Source of the DNA: Salinibacter grassmerensis
Lineage (GTDB): Bacteria; Bacteroidota; Rhodothermia; Rhodothermales; Salinibacteraceae
Length of the DNA stretch: 64,000 nt
NCBI RefSeq assembly: GCF_947077765.1
Contig: NZ_CAMTTF010000002.1
Span: 186,001-250,000, forward strand
Direction of reading: 5' to 3'
Each line of letters starts with the position of its first letter. Position 1 is the first letter of the stretch. The notes beneath the pieces were generated by a model. It searched no databases and had not been told where the DNA came from. It saw nothing but the letters and a program-made list of their open reading frames with translations. This document shows, one piece after another, positions 1 to 10,919 of this stretch. Made by a program: the position numbers and the translations under genes.

Positions 1-31
1 AGTAGATCGACTGGGGGGCAACCCGGGCAAA

Positions 32-59
32 GGACGCCGGAGAAGTGGGAACGGCGTCC
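32..59. repeat. Inverted repeat downstream of atpC
   Basis: Two 8-base arms (GGACGCCG and CGGCGTCC) flank a 12-base loop, about 60 bases beyond the stop codon of the minus-strand atpC gene. The position suits a transcription terminator for atpD-atpC, but no T-run follows on the minus strand, so its role is uncertain. Confidence 0.4.
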
Positions 60-120
60 CGATTACGTCACAAAGACACTCGGAGCAAGGGGCACAGAAG
101 TTTCCGGCGCACGATGCGAT

Positions 121-570
121 CTACGACTGTCGCGTGCCGACCTTGCCCATGGCGACCCGCAGACGATTCCGGGCCCGGTCGCGGGCAGCCTCGTGGGTCT
201 CACGCTCCTCTTCCTGTACACCTTCCTCCAGGCGCCGCTTGGCGCGCTCCTGTGCGCTCTCGGCCCGCTCCACGTCAATTTCCGAGGCCGGCTCCACCGT
301 CTCGGCCAGCACGGTGACCTTGTTGTCGATGATCTCCAGAAAGCCACCGCTCGTGGCGAAGATAATGCGGTCGTTGTGCATGTCGGCGTACTCGTGGGCC
401 GCCTGCGTCTTCACGATGAGGGGCCCGATGCCGAACGCGGAAATCATGGGGGCGTGGTCCTTGCGGACCTCGAACGAGCCTTCAATGCCGGGGGCGCGGA
501 CGCCACTGGCCGGGCCCTGAAACGAGCGCTCGTCCGGCGTCACGATGTCAACGGTCAGTTCGTCGGCCAT
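121..570 (-). CDS. atpC: F1Fo ATP synthase epsilon subunit
   Basis: This is the epsilon subunit of the F1 sector, which sits on the rotor stalk and moderates ATP hydrolysis. The 149-residue product starts MADELTVDIVTPDERSF and has the usual N-terminal beta-sandwich (about residues 1-90, with the typical APGIEGSFEV and GGFLEI segments), followed by a charged helical region rich in Glu and Arg. It lies 92 bases downstream of atpD on the same strand, which is the standard order. The gene upstream of atpD is divergent, so atpD-atpC form a two-gene unit away from the other ATP synthase subunits, an arrangement known in Bacteroidota and Chlorobiota. The C-terminal part is longer and more charged than in many homologues. 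Confidence 0.93.
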   Translation of the reverse strand: MADELTVDIVTPDERSFQGPASGVRAPGIEGSFEVRKDHAPMISAFGIGPLIVKTQAAHEYADMHNDRIIFATSGGFLEIIDNKVTVLAETVEPASEIDVERAESAQERAKRRLEEGVQEEERETHEAARDRARNRLRVAMGKVGTRQS

Positions 571-662
571 GGGGCGTCAAAGTCGGATTTCGGGGTGCGA
601 AGCTCGAATGCGCGACGAGGGCACGGTCGGTGGACCCCTGCCGTCCGCGATTCGAACGTGGG

Positions 663-2174
<1,512 letters not shown>

Positions 2175-2440
2175 TCAGTTATTCGATGAGAAGAGGGGCC
2201 AGACGCTGTAGAAAACGGCGACGCTCCGCCGAAGGATATCGGGCCAATTGTGGGGTGATCGCACTCGAAAACGTAACAGGCACCGACGGAAAATGCCTAT
2301 GCGACGGATGAGAATTCCACGGTCGCGCCGCAAAGAATCCAGGAATTTTGTGTCGGTATGCATTTCGGTTTTCGTTGCTTGATTTCGTAGGTTCCGGACG
2401 GTGTCGCGTTCCATCCCTACATCAATCCGGTTCTGCACCC

Positions 2441-5029
2441 ATGCGTTTTGGATCCTCGCACGCCTCGCCGCGTCTCCTGTGTCTTGTGCTCTTTCTGTTC
2501 GGGGCGATGGGACTCACCCCCCTCCCCCTCCTCGCGCAAGACACGGAAGATCCATCCTTCCCCACCATCGCTGAGAAGACCGAGGGGATGACGAAGATGG
2601 ATGGGCACGTTCCGGTCTACTGGGACGAGACGACGGGCACGCTGTGGTTGGAGATTTCTCAGCTCGGTACCGAGATGCTTTACGTCAGCTCGCTCCCCAC
2701 CGGGCTCGGGTCAAACCCCGTGGGCCTTGACCGCGGCCAGCTCGGCACGCAGCGGGTCGTCCGCTTCGAGCGGACGGGGCCGAAGGTGCTGCTCGTGGCG
2801 CCCAACCTGGACTACCGCGCCAACTCCGACAACGGGTACGAGCAGGACGCGGTGCGGGAGGCGTTCGCGCCGGGCGTCCTGCACGGCTTCACGGTGTCGG
2901 CCGAGAGCCCCGATGGCCGTGTGCTCGTCGACGCGACCGATTTCGTGGTGCGCGACGCCCACGGGGTGGTCCGTCGCCTCAAAAACAGCGGGCAGGGAGC
3001 GTACGCGCTCGCGGAGGAGCGCAGTGCGCCTGTTCTTGAACACGTGAAAGCCTTCCCGGAAAACACAGAGCTGGAGGCCCGACTTACCTTCACCACGGAT
3101 GGCGATCCGGGGGCGTACGTAGAGCGGACGGCGGCCGCGCCCCGCGCCATCACGCTCCACGTGCGCCACTCGCTCGTCGAATTGCCCGACACGGCCGGAT
3201 ATACGCCGCGCCGCTTCGATCCGCGCTCCGGGCTCTTCTACGCGGACTACATGGACTTCGCGACGCCCATCGGGGAGTCCATGACGAAGCGGCTCGTCAA
3301 CCGGCACCGGCTCACCTGCGCGGAGGCCCCCGGCGCGGACGGGCTGTGCTCGCCGGAGGAGCCCATCGTCTACTACCTCGACCCTGGCACCCCCGAGCCG
3401 GTGCGCAGCGCCCTGCTCAACGGCGCCCGGTGGTGGACGGAGGCTTTCAAGGCCGCGGGCTTCGAGGACGCCTACCGGGTCGAGGTGCTGCCGGACAGTG
3501 CCGACGCGATGGACGTGCGCTACAATGTCATTCAGTGGGTGCATCGCCGCACGCGCGGCTGGAGCTACGGCGCCTCCGTGACCGACCCGCGGACCGGCGA
3601 AATCCTGAAGGGGCATGTCACGCTCGGGTCCCAGCGCGTGCGGCAGGACTACCTGCTGGCCGAGGGCCTCCTGGCGCCGTACCAGGGCCCGCACGCCGGC
3701 GGCATCCCGGCCGCGGACGATCCGATGCTGGAGATGGCGCTCGCCCGCATCCGGCAACTGTCGGCGCACGAGGTGGGGCACACGCTGGGCCTCGCCCATA
3801 ACTTTGCCGCGTCGGTGAACGACCGCGCCTCGGTGATGGACTATCCCGCCCCGTTGGCCCGCGTGGAAGGCGATTCCGTGTCCCTGGAGGGTGCTTACGA
3901 CACCGGTGTGGAGCGGTGGGACAAGAAGGCCATCCAATACGCCTACGCCCGTCCGGGCCCTGATCAGACCGAGGCCGCGTTGCTCGACAGCCTCGTGCGG
4001 GCGGCGGAGCAGGAAGGGCTCCGGTACGTGACCGACGCCGACGCCCGTCCGGCCGGCGCCGCCCACCCGAAGGGCAACCTCTGGGACAATGGACGCAACA
4101 TGGTCGACGCCCTCGACCGGGAGATGCGGGTGCGGGACGTGGCCCTCGACCGCTTCGGCGAGGCGGTCGTGAAGCGCGGGGAGCCGCTGGCTCAGATGGA
4201 AGAGGCGCTCGTGCCGCTCTACCTGCGCCACCGGTACCAGGTCGGGGCCACGGCAAAGCTGATCGGGGGAGAGACGTACGAGTACGCCATGCGTGGAGAA
4301 TCGGAGGCGCGAAGGTCTGAGCGCGTGCCGGCCCAGCGCCAGGCGGCCGCCCTCGACGCCTTGCTGGCCACGATCACGCCCTCGGCGCTGGCGCTGCCGG
4401 CGGCCGCCCGGGACCGCATTCCGCCGCGCCCGCCCGGTCACCCGGACAACCGTGAGCTGTTCGAGGGACGTACGGACCCGACGTTCGACCCCTACGCCCC
4501 GGCCGAGGTGGCGGCCACCATGGTGCTCGACGCCCTCACTGTGCCGGAACGAGCCCTGCGCCTCATCGAGCAGCGGGATGCCAACCCCAATCTTCCGGGC
4601 CTGCAGGGCACCCTTGCAACCATTACCGATGCCGTCTGGAAGGCCGACCCGCCCGCCGACGGGTACCGGGCCGAGGTGCAGCGAACGGTGCAGCAGGTGT
4701 GGACGGACGTGTTGCTCGACCGCGCTGGCGCGGAGGACGGGGCGCCGGCGGTACAGGCCCGCCTCGAACAGCACCTGCGCACGCTCCGCGACTGGCTCGC
4801 GGGTCATCCGGGCGAGGGGGCAGAAGCAGAGGCCCACCGGACCGCCATCCGGGCGTCGATCGACCGGTACTTCGACCGGTCCCACGACGCAGCGTCCCCC
4901 CCGGCCACCGTGGACGCACCGCCCGGATCCCCCATCGGGCAGGCCCCAGGGTATCATCGGCGCCATGCCCAGCGACAGGCCTGGCTCGATCAGTGGACCC
5001 CGTCGGTCTGTTCGCGGCAGAGGCCGTAG
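2441..5029 (+). CDS. Secreted zinc-dependent metalloprotease (DUF5117/DUF4953 type)
   Basis: An 862-residue exported protease. The chosen ATG (codons MRFGSSHAS) begins a signal peptide with a hydrophobic core (LLCLVLFLFGAMGLTPLPLL) and probable cleavage after LAQ; the reading frame extends further upstream but without signal-peptide character. The zinc motif HEVGHTLGLAH occupies residues 443-453 (HExxHxxGxxH), followed by a downstream SVMDY turn, as in metzincin-type enzymes. The large N-terminal region and long C-terminal tail match the Bacteroidota family annotated with DUF5117/DUF5118/DUF4953. The substrate is unknown; the protein probably acts in the periplasm or outside the cell. It diverges from atpD and no partner gene is evident. 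Confidence 0.85.
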   Translation: MRFGSSHASPRLLCLVLFLFGAMGLTPLPLLAQDTEDPSFPTIAEKTEGMTKMDGHVPVYWDETTGTLWLEISQLGTEMLYVSSLPTGLGSNPVGLDRGQLGTQRVVRFERTGPKVLLVAPNLDYRANSDNGYEQDAVREAFAPGVLHGFTVSAESPDGRVLVDATDFVVRDAHGVVRRLKNSGQGAYALAEERSAPVLEHVKAFPENTELEARLTFTTDGDPGAYVERTAAAPRAITLHVRHSLVELPDTAGYTPRRFDPRSGLFYADYMDFATPIGESMTKRLVNRHRLTCAEAPGADGLCSPEEPIVYYLDPGTPEPVRSALLNGARWWTEAFKAAGFEDAYRVEVLPDSADAMDVRYNVIQWVHRRTRGWSYGASVTDPRTGEILKGHVTLGSQRVRQDYLLAEGLLAPYQGPHAGGIPAADDPMLEMALARIRQLSAHEVGHTLGLAHNFAASVNDRASVMDYPAPLARVEGDSVSLEGAYDTGVERWDKKAIQYAYARPGPDQTEAALLDSLVRAAEQEGLRYVTDADARPAGAAHPKGNLWDNGRNMVDALDREMRVRDVALDRFGEAVVKRGEPLAQMEEALVPLYLRHRYQVGATAKLIGGETYEYAMRGESEARRSERVPAQRQAAALDALLATITPSALALPAAARDRIPPRPPGHPDNRELFEGRTDPTFDPYAPAEVAATMVLDALTVPERALRLIEQRDANPNLPGLQGTLATITDAVWKADPPADGYRAEVQRTVQQVWTDVLLDRAGAEDGAPAVQARLEQHLRTLRDWLAGHPGEGAEAEAHRTAIRASIDRYFDRSHDAASPPATVDAPPGSPIGQAPGYHRRHAQRQAWLDQWTPSVCSRQRP

Positions 5030-5272
5030 AAGGGGCTCTCCATTTCTTGCATGTTTTTTGCGCGCACAATGGCCGTGCGAGCGCCCCCCCTCGGAGCACT
5101 CGTGCACGCGGGGGCTCGGCGGCATGAGGGAAGATTCTCCGCTTTGGTCCGCGCCGATGGGAAGATACGCCCTTTCCGTCGGGCCATGGACGGGAGCAAC
5201 CCCGTCCCCTGCCGCGCCGGGCACGTGAGACGCCGAGGCAACCACTGGATCGACCTAGACGACTGGAGCCCC

Positions 5273-5644
5273 ATGGCTACGCCTGCTGTTGACCGAGACG
5301 CCCTCGTCGAACTTCTAGACGGGAACCCAAGCGTCATCGTGACTCTCATCGACTCGTTCCTGAATGACTGTTCGGACTACATGAACGCCATCCGGAACGC
5401 GGTTGAGAACGAAGACGCCGAGGCGCTGGAACGGGAGGCCCACGGCCTCAAGGGGGCTGCGGGCAGCCTTCGGGCCTCTCCGTCCAGCGAGGCGGCCCAG
5501 GCGCTCGAAGAGATGGGTCACGCGGAGGACTTCACGGGCGCCGAGGCCGCCCTGGGTACGCTAGAGGCCGAAATTGATCGCCTCAAGGATGAGCTTCGCG
5601 CCCTCAAGAGGGCGTGTCAGGAGGCCACTGGAAGGGTAGACTGA
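5273..5644 (+). CDS. Orphan Hpt-domain phosphotransfer protein
   Basis: A 123-residue protein that is essentially a single histidine phosphotransfer (Hpt) domain, the intermediate carrying phosphate between a hybrid histidine kinase and a response regulator. The phospho-acceptor is His57 in the typical context EAHGLKGAAGSL. The remainder is predicted to form the usual helical bundle, with a helix-rich C-terminus (EIDRLKDELRALK). The ATG at 5273 is preferred because the upstream extension of the frame is Arg- and Pro-rich and unlike the family. No kinase or receiver gene is adjacent, so its partners must be encoded elsewhere. Confidence 0.85.
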   Translation: MATPAVDRDALVELLDGNPSVIVTLIDSFLNDCSDYMNAIRNAVENEDAEALEREAHGLKGAAGSLRASPSSEAAQALEEMGHAEDFTGAEAALGTLEAEIDRLKDELRALKRACQEATGRVD

Positions 5645-5808
5645 AGGTCGATCTTGACTGTCCTGGGCTCCGTGCCGCCCTGATCGGGCGTGTGTCGGCC
5701 CTCAATCGGCTGAGAGGTTCACGACAGGCCCCGTTCCGGGTTCGATTTGCGCCCCCATTCGGTTCTGCTTTCGCCTCCCGGCCCAGAACAAAAGCAGGTC
5801 CTGAGAGG

Positions 5809-6891
5809 CTACGCCGGCGGGGCGGTTGCGGACGGGCCGTCGAAGTGGTCGAAGCCCCCGGGCTGAAGGGGGACATTTTCGCCGTGGGCGCGCTGAAGCT
5901 TGATCGGATGCTCGGGGTCGTCCGGCTCCACGATCTCGCCCACCACCGTATACGTTTGTGGATCGAGGGCGTCGAGTTCGTCTTCCGGAATCGTGAACAC
6001 CAATTCGTAGTCCTCGCCGCCGAACAAGGCGTAGATCGTCACGTCCTCCCCGAAGTCGGTGGCCGTGTTTCGGGTCTCCGGGTCGATGGGCAGGGCCGGC
6101 TCGTAGAGCTGCGCGCCAATGTCCCCGGCCTCGCAGATGTGATGCACCTCGGCGGAGAGGCCGTCCGAAATGTCGATGAGGGCGTGGGGCTGGACCCCAG
6201 CGTCGCCCCACCCACGAACGGTCTTGAGCTGGGCCGGCGGGGCCAAGTGCCGTCGGATGACGTAGGAGTACGGGTCGAGGTCCGGCTCAAAGTCCTCCTC
6301 CTGCTCCTGAAGGCGCTCCCGGTTGCGCAGCAACACCTTCAGGCCCGCGTATGAGGAGCCGACGTCGCCCGTGACGCAGATCTTGTCGCCCACTTGGGCC
6401 CCCGTACGGTAGACCACGTCGTCTTCCGCCGCCGCCCCCACGACCGAGACCGAGAGGGATAGGCCATGGGACGCGTTCGTATCGCCCCCCACAATGTGCA
6501 TGTCGTAGGCGTCGCAGGCCTGCTTCAGGCCCTCGTAGATCGTGGTAATCATCTCGACGGACACGTTCTGCGGAACGCCGATCGAGACAGTCGCGTAGCG
6601 CGGCGACGCGTTCATCGCGACCACGTCGCTCACGTTGACCGAAAGGGCCTTGAAGCCGAGGTGCTCCATCGGCATGAAGGCACGGTCGAAATGGACCCCT
6701 TCAATAAGGGTGTCGGTGGTCATGACGTGTACGCGATCGTCGTCCGTGCGATACACGGCCGCGTCGTCGGCGATGCCCGACACGATGGTGTCGTCGGTGG
6801 GCTCGCCGAGCGTGTCGCGCAGGAGGGCAATGAGGCCAAACTCACCAATTTCAGCGAGGGCCGTCTGATCGGACTGCTCCTGGGATTCCAT
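5809..6891 (-). CDS. thiL: Thiamine-monophosphate kinase
   Basis: Phosphorylates thiamine monophosphate with ATP to give thiamine pyrophosphate, the last step of thiamine cofactor synthesis. The 360-residue product has the PurM/ThiL-like ATP-binding half with GIADDAAVYR, TTDTLIEGVHFD and SVNVSDVVAMNA, then GGDTNAS and, in the C-terminal half, DISDGLSAEVHHI and FGGEDYELVFTI, all characteristic of ThiL. The start at MESQEQSDQ is chosen because the longer frame adds a basic, non-homologous stretch. It is convergent with the Hpt gene across about 160 bases with no clear terminator, and anmK follows upstream on the same strand. Confidence 0.93.
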   Translation of the reverse strand: MESQEQSDQTALAEIGEFGLIALLRDTLGEPTDDTIVSGIADDAAVYRTDDDRVHVMTTDTLIEGVHFDRAFMPMEHLGFKALSVNVSDVVAMNASPRYATVSIGVPQNVSVEMITTIYEGLKQACDAYDMHIVGGDTNASHGLSLSVSVVGAAAEDDVVYRTGAQVGDKICVTGDVGSSYAGLKVLLRNRERLQEQEEDFEPDLDPYSYVIRRHLAPPAQLKTVRGWGDAGVQPHALIDISDGLSAEVHHICEAGDIGAQLYEPALPIDPETRNTATDFGEDVTIYALFGGEDYELVFTIPEDELDALDPQTYTVVGEIVEPDDPEHPIKLQRAHGENVPLQPGGFDHFDGPSATAPPA

Positions 6892-7036
6892 GGGGGTTTT
6901 GGGTTTAGGAAAGGCGATGACTGCCAGCTGTTCTATATTCCGGCGGCAGGGGCGTGTTTGTGTTCCGGACGGGAGAGGTGGGCCTTTCGTCGGCTTTTTG
7001 CCAAGGCAGTGGGTCCTCGGCCCCCCAGTCAGGGCC

Positions 7037-8230
7037 CTACGAGCCCGGCACACTGAGGGAGCCGAGTCGAGTGCGCGCCGACGCCCCCGTCACCGACGGC
7101 AGGTTGGTGGGCGTCCCGTTGACGGCCTCGTGGGCGAGGACGGCGAAGCAGAGGGCCTCTTTCGCGTCCGGATCCACGCCGTAGTCCGATGTGGGACGAA
7201 CCGGGATCGGGGTGAAGGCCTCCTCCAGCATCCGCAGGAGCGTGTCGTTGTGCACGCCGCCGCCGCTGACGATGAGGGTATCGATCGCCTGGTCGGAGCG
7301 TATGTACTGCGCGTAGGCCTGGTAGACGGACGCGGCGGTGAGAAGGGTCGCCGTGGCCATTGTGTCCTCGGGGGAGAGGTCGCGGGACTGGGCGGCACCG
7401 AGCAGGCGGTCCACGTAGCCGGGCCCAAAGTCGTCACGGCCCGTGGATTTGGGGGGCTCCCGGCGGAAGAAGTCGCCCTCCAGCAGGTCGGCGAGCAGGT
7501 CGTGGTCGGGTGTGCCGGCGTCGGCGTGCCGGCCATCCGGGTCGTGGGGAGCGCCGAAGAGGCGGGTGGCGAGGGCATCGATCACCATGTTGGCCGGGCC
7601 GGTATCGAAGGCACGGACCGCGTCCGGCGTCCCGCCGGCGGGCAGCACCGTAAGGTTAGCGATGCCGCCGAGGTTGAGCAGCCCGCGGGCCTCATCGGGG
7701 TCGGTGAAGGCCACATGGTCGAAGTACGGGACGAGCGGGGCGCCCTGTCCGCCCAGGGCGAGGTCCGCCGCGCGGAAATTTCCGACGACCGGCACGCCCA
7801 GCCGTGTCGCGAGGGTCGCCGGATTGCCGAGCTGGAGCGTGGCCCGCACGTCTTCGCCGGCACAGTCCGCCGGCTCAGGACGGTGGCACACGGTCTGGCC
7901 GTGGGCCCCCACGAGATCGAGCGCCCCGCGGTCCATGTCGGCCTCCGCCAGCACGCGATCGACGGCCACCGCGTACGCCTCCGCGATACGGGCATCGAGG
8001 CGCGTCACGTCCTGGATCGACGACGAGGCCGGATCCGTGTTTGTGCGAATGAGGTCCCGGAGGGCTGTGGGATAGGGGGCGTGCACGAACGCCTTGGACT
8101 CCATCGTCAGGTCCGGGCCGCTGCCGTCCAGCTGCACGAGGGCGGCGTCCACCCCGTCGAGCGAGGTGCCGGACATGAGTCCGACGACCGTGCGGGGCGA
8201 CTGGCGGTGGAGGTTGAGAAGGGCGTCCAT
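7037..8230 (-). CDS. anmK: Anhydro-N-acetylmuramic acid kinase
   Basis: Cleaves and phosphorylates 1,6-anhydro-N-acetylmuramic acid to MurNAc-6-phosphate, recycling peptidoglycan turnover products in the cytoplasm. The 397-residue product has the N-terminal phosphate-binding motif GLMSGTSLDGVDAALVQ, then VGAHGQTVCHRP, NLGGIANLTVLP, and FDTGPANMVIDA, plus the C-terminal VSGGGVHNDTLLRML segment typical of the AnmK family in the sugar kinase/actin fold. The start at MDALLNLHRQ is preferred over an upstream one giving a short Pro- and Ser-rich leader. It shares strand with thiL, 145 bases away, and with the TPR-like gene upstream. Confidence 0.93.
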   Translation of the reverse strand: MDALLNLHRQSPRTVVGLMSGTSLDGVDAALVQLDGSGPDLTMESKAFVHAPYPTALRDLIRTNTDPASSSIQDVTRLDARIAEAYAVAVDRVLAEADMDRGALDLVGAHGQTVCHRPEPADCAGEDVRATLQLGNPATLATRLGVPVVGNFRAADLALGGQGAPLVPYFDHVAFTDPDEARGLLNLGGIANLTVLPAGGTPDAVRAFDTGPANMVIDALATRLFGAPHDPDGRHADAGTPDHDLLADLLEGDFFRREPPKSTGRDDFGPGYVDRLLGAAQSRDLSPEDTMATATLLTAASVYQAYAQYIRSDQAIDTLIVSGGGVHNDTLLRMLEEAFTPIPVRPTSDYGVDPDAKEALCFAVLAHEAVNGTPTNLPSVTGASARTRLGSLSVPGS

Positions 8231-8308
8231 TCGGGACGACGATGGGTAATGAGAAAGCGGGGGCGATGGCATTGGGCCTCCACGCGCCACGAGCAGGGCT
8301 TCCGCACT

Positions 8309-9166
8309 TCAGGCCTCTTCGTCGGACTCGTCGGCCTTCAGACGCATCTCGTCGGCTTTTTCCTGAAACTCGTCGGCCCGGTCGGGCTCCTGCTCGGCCA
8401 GCGTGGCGTAGATGCGGGCGGCCTCTCGGTAGTCGTCCTGTCCCTCATGAATGCGGGCCAGCGTTTCCGAGACGATGTCCTCCGTGTCGTCGTCCTCGGC
8501 CGCCATTTCCGCCTCGTCGTCCGCCTCCGGGGGCGGGGCTTCGGCTTCGGGCTCCGCCTCCGGCTCGATGCGGGCTGATTGCAGTTCGTTGATGAGATGG
8601 TCGAGGTCGCCGGCGTCGCCCTCGTCCTCGAGCTCTTCGACCTGCTCTTCGGGCGTCGGCGGGTCCTCGTCCGGGGAGGACGGAAGATCGGACGACGGGG
8701 GCGCGTCGGACAGGCCGGGGCGGGCGCCGCCCTGCCGGGCCTCCCGTTCGGCCTGGCGCCGCAATTGGGCGAGGCCGGCGTCCTCGTCGTCCGGCGTGTC
8801 CTCCGGCTCGTCGGTCGGGGACGTGACGTCGCCGGCGTCGGTGTCCGCGTCGGCGTTGGAGGGGGACCTGAGGGACGGCGGAAAGGCAAAGGTGAACGAG
8901 GTTTCGTTGTGGTCCTCCAGGCGGCGGAGGACCCGCTGTGCGCCCGCCTCGGCGATGGGGCTGTTCGGCATTAGGAAGCGCGCCTCCGCCCACGCCTGCA
9001 GGGCCTCCTCCCAGCGCTTCTGGGTCTCGTACGCGTGGGCCAGCAGCACGTGCGCCCCCGGATGGGCCGGCAGAGCCGCCACCTTGTCGCTGAGCATCGC
9101 GATGGCGGCGTCGTAGTCCTTCTGCTCGAGCAAGGCGAGGGGCTCCTGAAGGTCGGGCACAGACAT
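8309..9166 (-). CDS. TPR-like repeat protein with an acidic linker
   Basis: A 285-residue protein of unknown function. The N-terminal 80 residues read as tetratricopeptide-type helical hairpins (EPLALLEQKDYDAAIAMLSDKVAALPAHPGAHVLLAHAYE begins at about residue 8 and is typical), and the C-terminal 60 residues contain another TPR-like unit (DYREAARIYATLAEQEPDRADEF). Between them, about residues 95-215, lies a low-complexity stretch rich in Asp, Glu, Pro and Ser that is probably disordered. No signal peptide is visible. The architecture suggests a scaffold or assembly protein. It sits directly downstream of a membrane glycosyltransferase and might serve it, but that is only positional. Confidence 0.7.
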   Translation of the reverse strand: MSVPDLQEPLALLEQKDYDAAIAMLSDKVAALPAHPGAHVLLAHAYETQKRWEEALQAWAEARFLMPNSPIAEAGAQRVLRRLEDHNETSFTFAFPPSLRSPSNADADTDAGDVTSPTDEPEDTPDDEDAGLAQLRRQAEREARQGGARPGLSDAPPSSDLPSSPDEDPPTPEEQVEELEDEGDAGDLDHLINELQSARIEPEAEPEAEAPPPEADDEAEMAAEDDDTEDIVSETLARIHEGQDDYREAARIYATLAEQEPDRADEFQEKADEMRLKADESDEEA

Positions 9167-9284
9167 GACGGGCGGAGAAAGTGCGCTCGGGGCGAGAAAG
9201 AGGGGAGAGGCAATGAGGGGCGCCCACGGGGGTTCCCGGCGGCCCGTCTGGCAGGTATGCTCGTGCTGTCGGGACAGGCGAAGG

Positions 9285-10817
9285 TCAGGCGGCCGGCGAC
9301 GAGGCCGGGGCGGAGGCCGTCGGGCTCTGCTGGGCCGTCAGGGCCTGCCGCAGGCTCGACGCGGTTACCAGCGCAAACCCGAGGGCGAACAGCGCCTGGA
9401 ACGGGACGGCGGCCCACTCGCCGAGGCCGACCACGACGCCGAGGCCCACCGTCGAGTAGAGGGCCAGGGCCAGCTCGCCCCACACGACTCGCGGTACCTC
9501 GCGGATGGCGTAGCGGCTCTCCCACCAGCCGTCGCCGCTGGTGGCGCCGAACTTTGGCGTGCGGATGAACGCCGTGTCGGTGCCCCGGAGGGCCTGCCAC
9601 ACGGCGCTCGTGTTGCTGAGCGAGAGGCCCATGGTGCCGGCCATGAACGGCACGAAGAGGCGGAGGCGTCGTCGCCAGTCGGGATGCAGGGCCCGCTGCG
9701 CAAAGAGCTGGGCGAGGAAGAATCCGGCGAACCCGAACAGGCCGAACCCCATGATGGCGAAATAGACCTCCCCAGGCCCGTGCCCGATGCCCTTCAGCAG
9801 AAGAAGGGGGGCATGGGTCAGGGCGGCGAGCAAGATAAAGGGGAAGGCGAAGTGGGCAGTGAGGTGGAACGTCCCTTCCAGTTTCACCCGCCACGGCTGG
9901 GCCGAGCGCCAGAGGCGGCCCGTCAGCTTGAGGGCCGTTTCGGCGCCGCCCTTCGCCCACCGAAATTGCTGGGTGCGGAGCGCGTTCATGTCGGGCGGCA
10001 GCTCGGCCGGGGCCTCCGCGGTGGAAACGTACGTGAGGGCCCAGCCCCGGAGCTGTGCGCGGTAGCTGAGGTCGAGGTCTTCGGTGAGCGTGTCGTGGGC
10101 CCAGCCGCCGGCGTCTTCGATGCAGGCGCGACGCCAGACGCCGGCAGTGCCGTTGAAGTTCAGAAAGCAGCCCGCCAACTCGCGCACCCGCTGCTCGATC
10201 GCAAAGTGGGCGTCCAGCCCGAAGGCCTGCACCCTCGTCAGCAACGAATCGTCCCGGTTGAGATGGCCCCAGCGGGCCTGGACCATGCCCAGGTCGGGGG
10301 CGTCGAAAAAGCGCGGAACGAGGCGACGGAGGAACGACGAGCGCGGCACAAAGTCGGCGTCAAAAATCGCGATGAGGGCCCCGCGGGCATCCTCCAGTCC
10401 GTTGGCGAGGGCGCCGGCCTTGTAGCCGGTGCGGTCGTCGCGGTGGACGTGCGTGATGTTGACGCCCTCGGCCTGCCAGTGGTCGACGCGCTGGGCCACC
10501 CGCTCGGTCGTCTCGTCGGTCGAGTCGTCGAGGACCTGGATTTCGAGCTTGGAGCGGGGATAGTCGAGGTTCACGCAGGCGTCGATGAGGCGCTGGGCCA
10601 CTTCGGCCTCGTTGTAGAGGGGAAGCTGCACGGTCACGACGGGCCAGTCGTCGTCGGGGACCGGCAGGTCGTCGGGGTCCGGCACGGGGCCGTCGCGCAG
10701 GCCTTCGGCGGTGGCGTGGACGAGGGCGAGCCACAGCAGGTTGCCGCCGTAGGCTGTAAGGGCCACGATGGCGACCGCGTAGAGTGCCGGAACGGCGACC
10801 TCAAGGGCTGCAATCAT
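9285..10817 (-). CDS. Membrane glycosyltransferase family 2 (cellulose-synthase-like)
   Basis: A 510-residue processive-type GT2 enzyme. After an N-terminal membrane helix (about residues 5-35) comes the GT-A domain with VTVQLPLYNEAEVAQRLID, VLDDSTDETTE, AIFDADFVP (DxD), LTEDLDLSYRA (TED, catalytic base) and TQQFRWAKGG (QxxRW), the set seen in cellulose synthase, glucomannan synthase and related enzymes. Several membrane segments follow from about residue 320. The product is probably an exopolysaccharide or a glycolipid made at the inner membrane; the sugar cannot be deduced. No PilZ domain and no BcsB-like neighbour were seen. Confidence 0.85.
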   Translation of the reverse strand: MIAALEVAVPALYAVAIVALTAYGGNLLWLALVHATAEGLRDGPVPDPDDLPVPDDDWPVVTVQLPLYNEAEVAQRLIDACVNLDYPRSKLEIQVLDDSTDETTERVAQRVDHWQAEGVNITHVHRDDRTGYKAGALANGLEDARGALIAIFDADFVPRSSFLRRLVPRFFDAPDLGMVQARWGHLNRDDSLLTRVQAFGLDAHFAIEQRVRELAGCFLNFNGTAGVWRRACIEDAGGWAHDTLTEDLDLSYRAQLRGWALTYVSTAEAPAELPPDMNALRTQQFRWAKGGAETALKLTGRLWRSAQPWRVKLEGTFHLTAHFAFPFILLAALTHAPLLLLKGIGHGPGEVYFAIMGFGLFGFAGFFLAQLFAQRALHPDWRRRLRLFVPFMAGTMGLSLSNTSAVWQALRGTDTAFIRTPKFGATSGDGWWESRYAIREVPRVVWGELALALYSTVGLGVVVGLGEWAAVPFQALFALGFALVTASSLRQALTAQQSPTASAPASSPAA

Positions 10818-10919
10818 TCGCGTCGAGCGTTGAAACGTTGAAGATTGAACGGTGGGCCCTGGTGAGGGAGGACGCGTACTCGCTTTCTTCCTCCCGTGCC
10901 CCCACGCTCCCGTGTCCGA

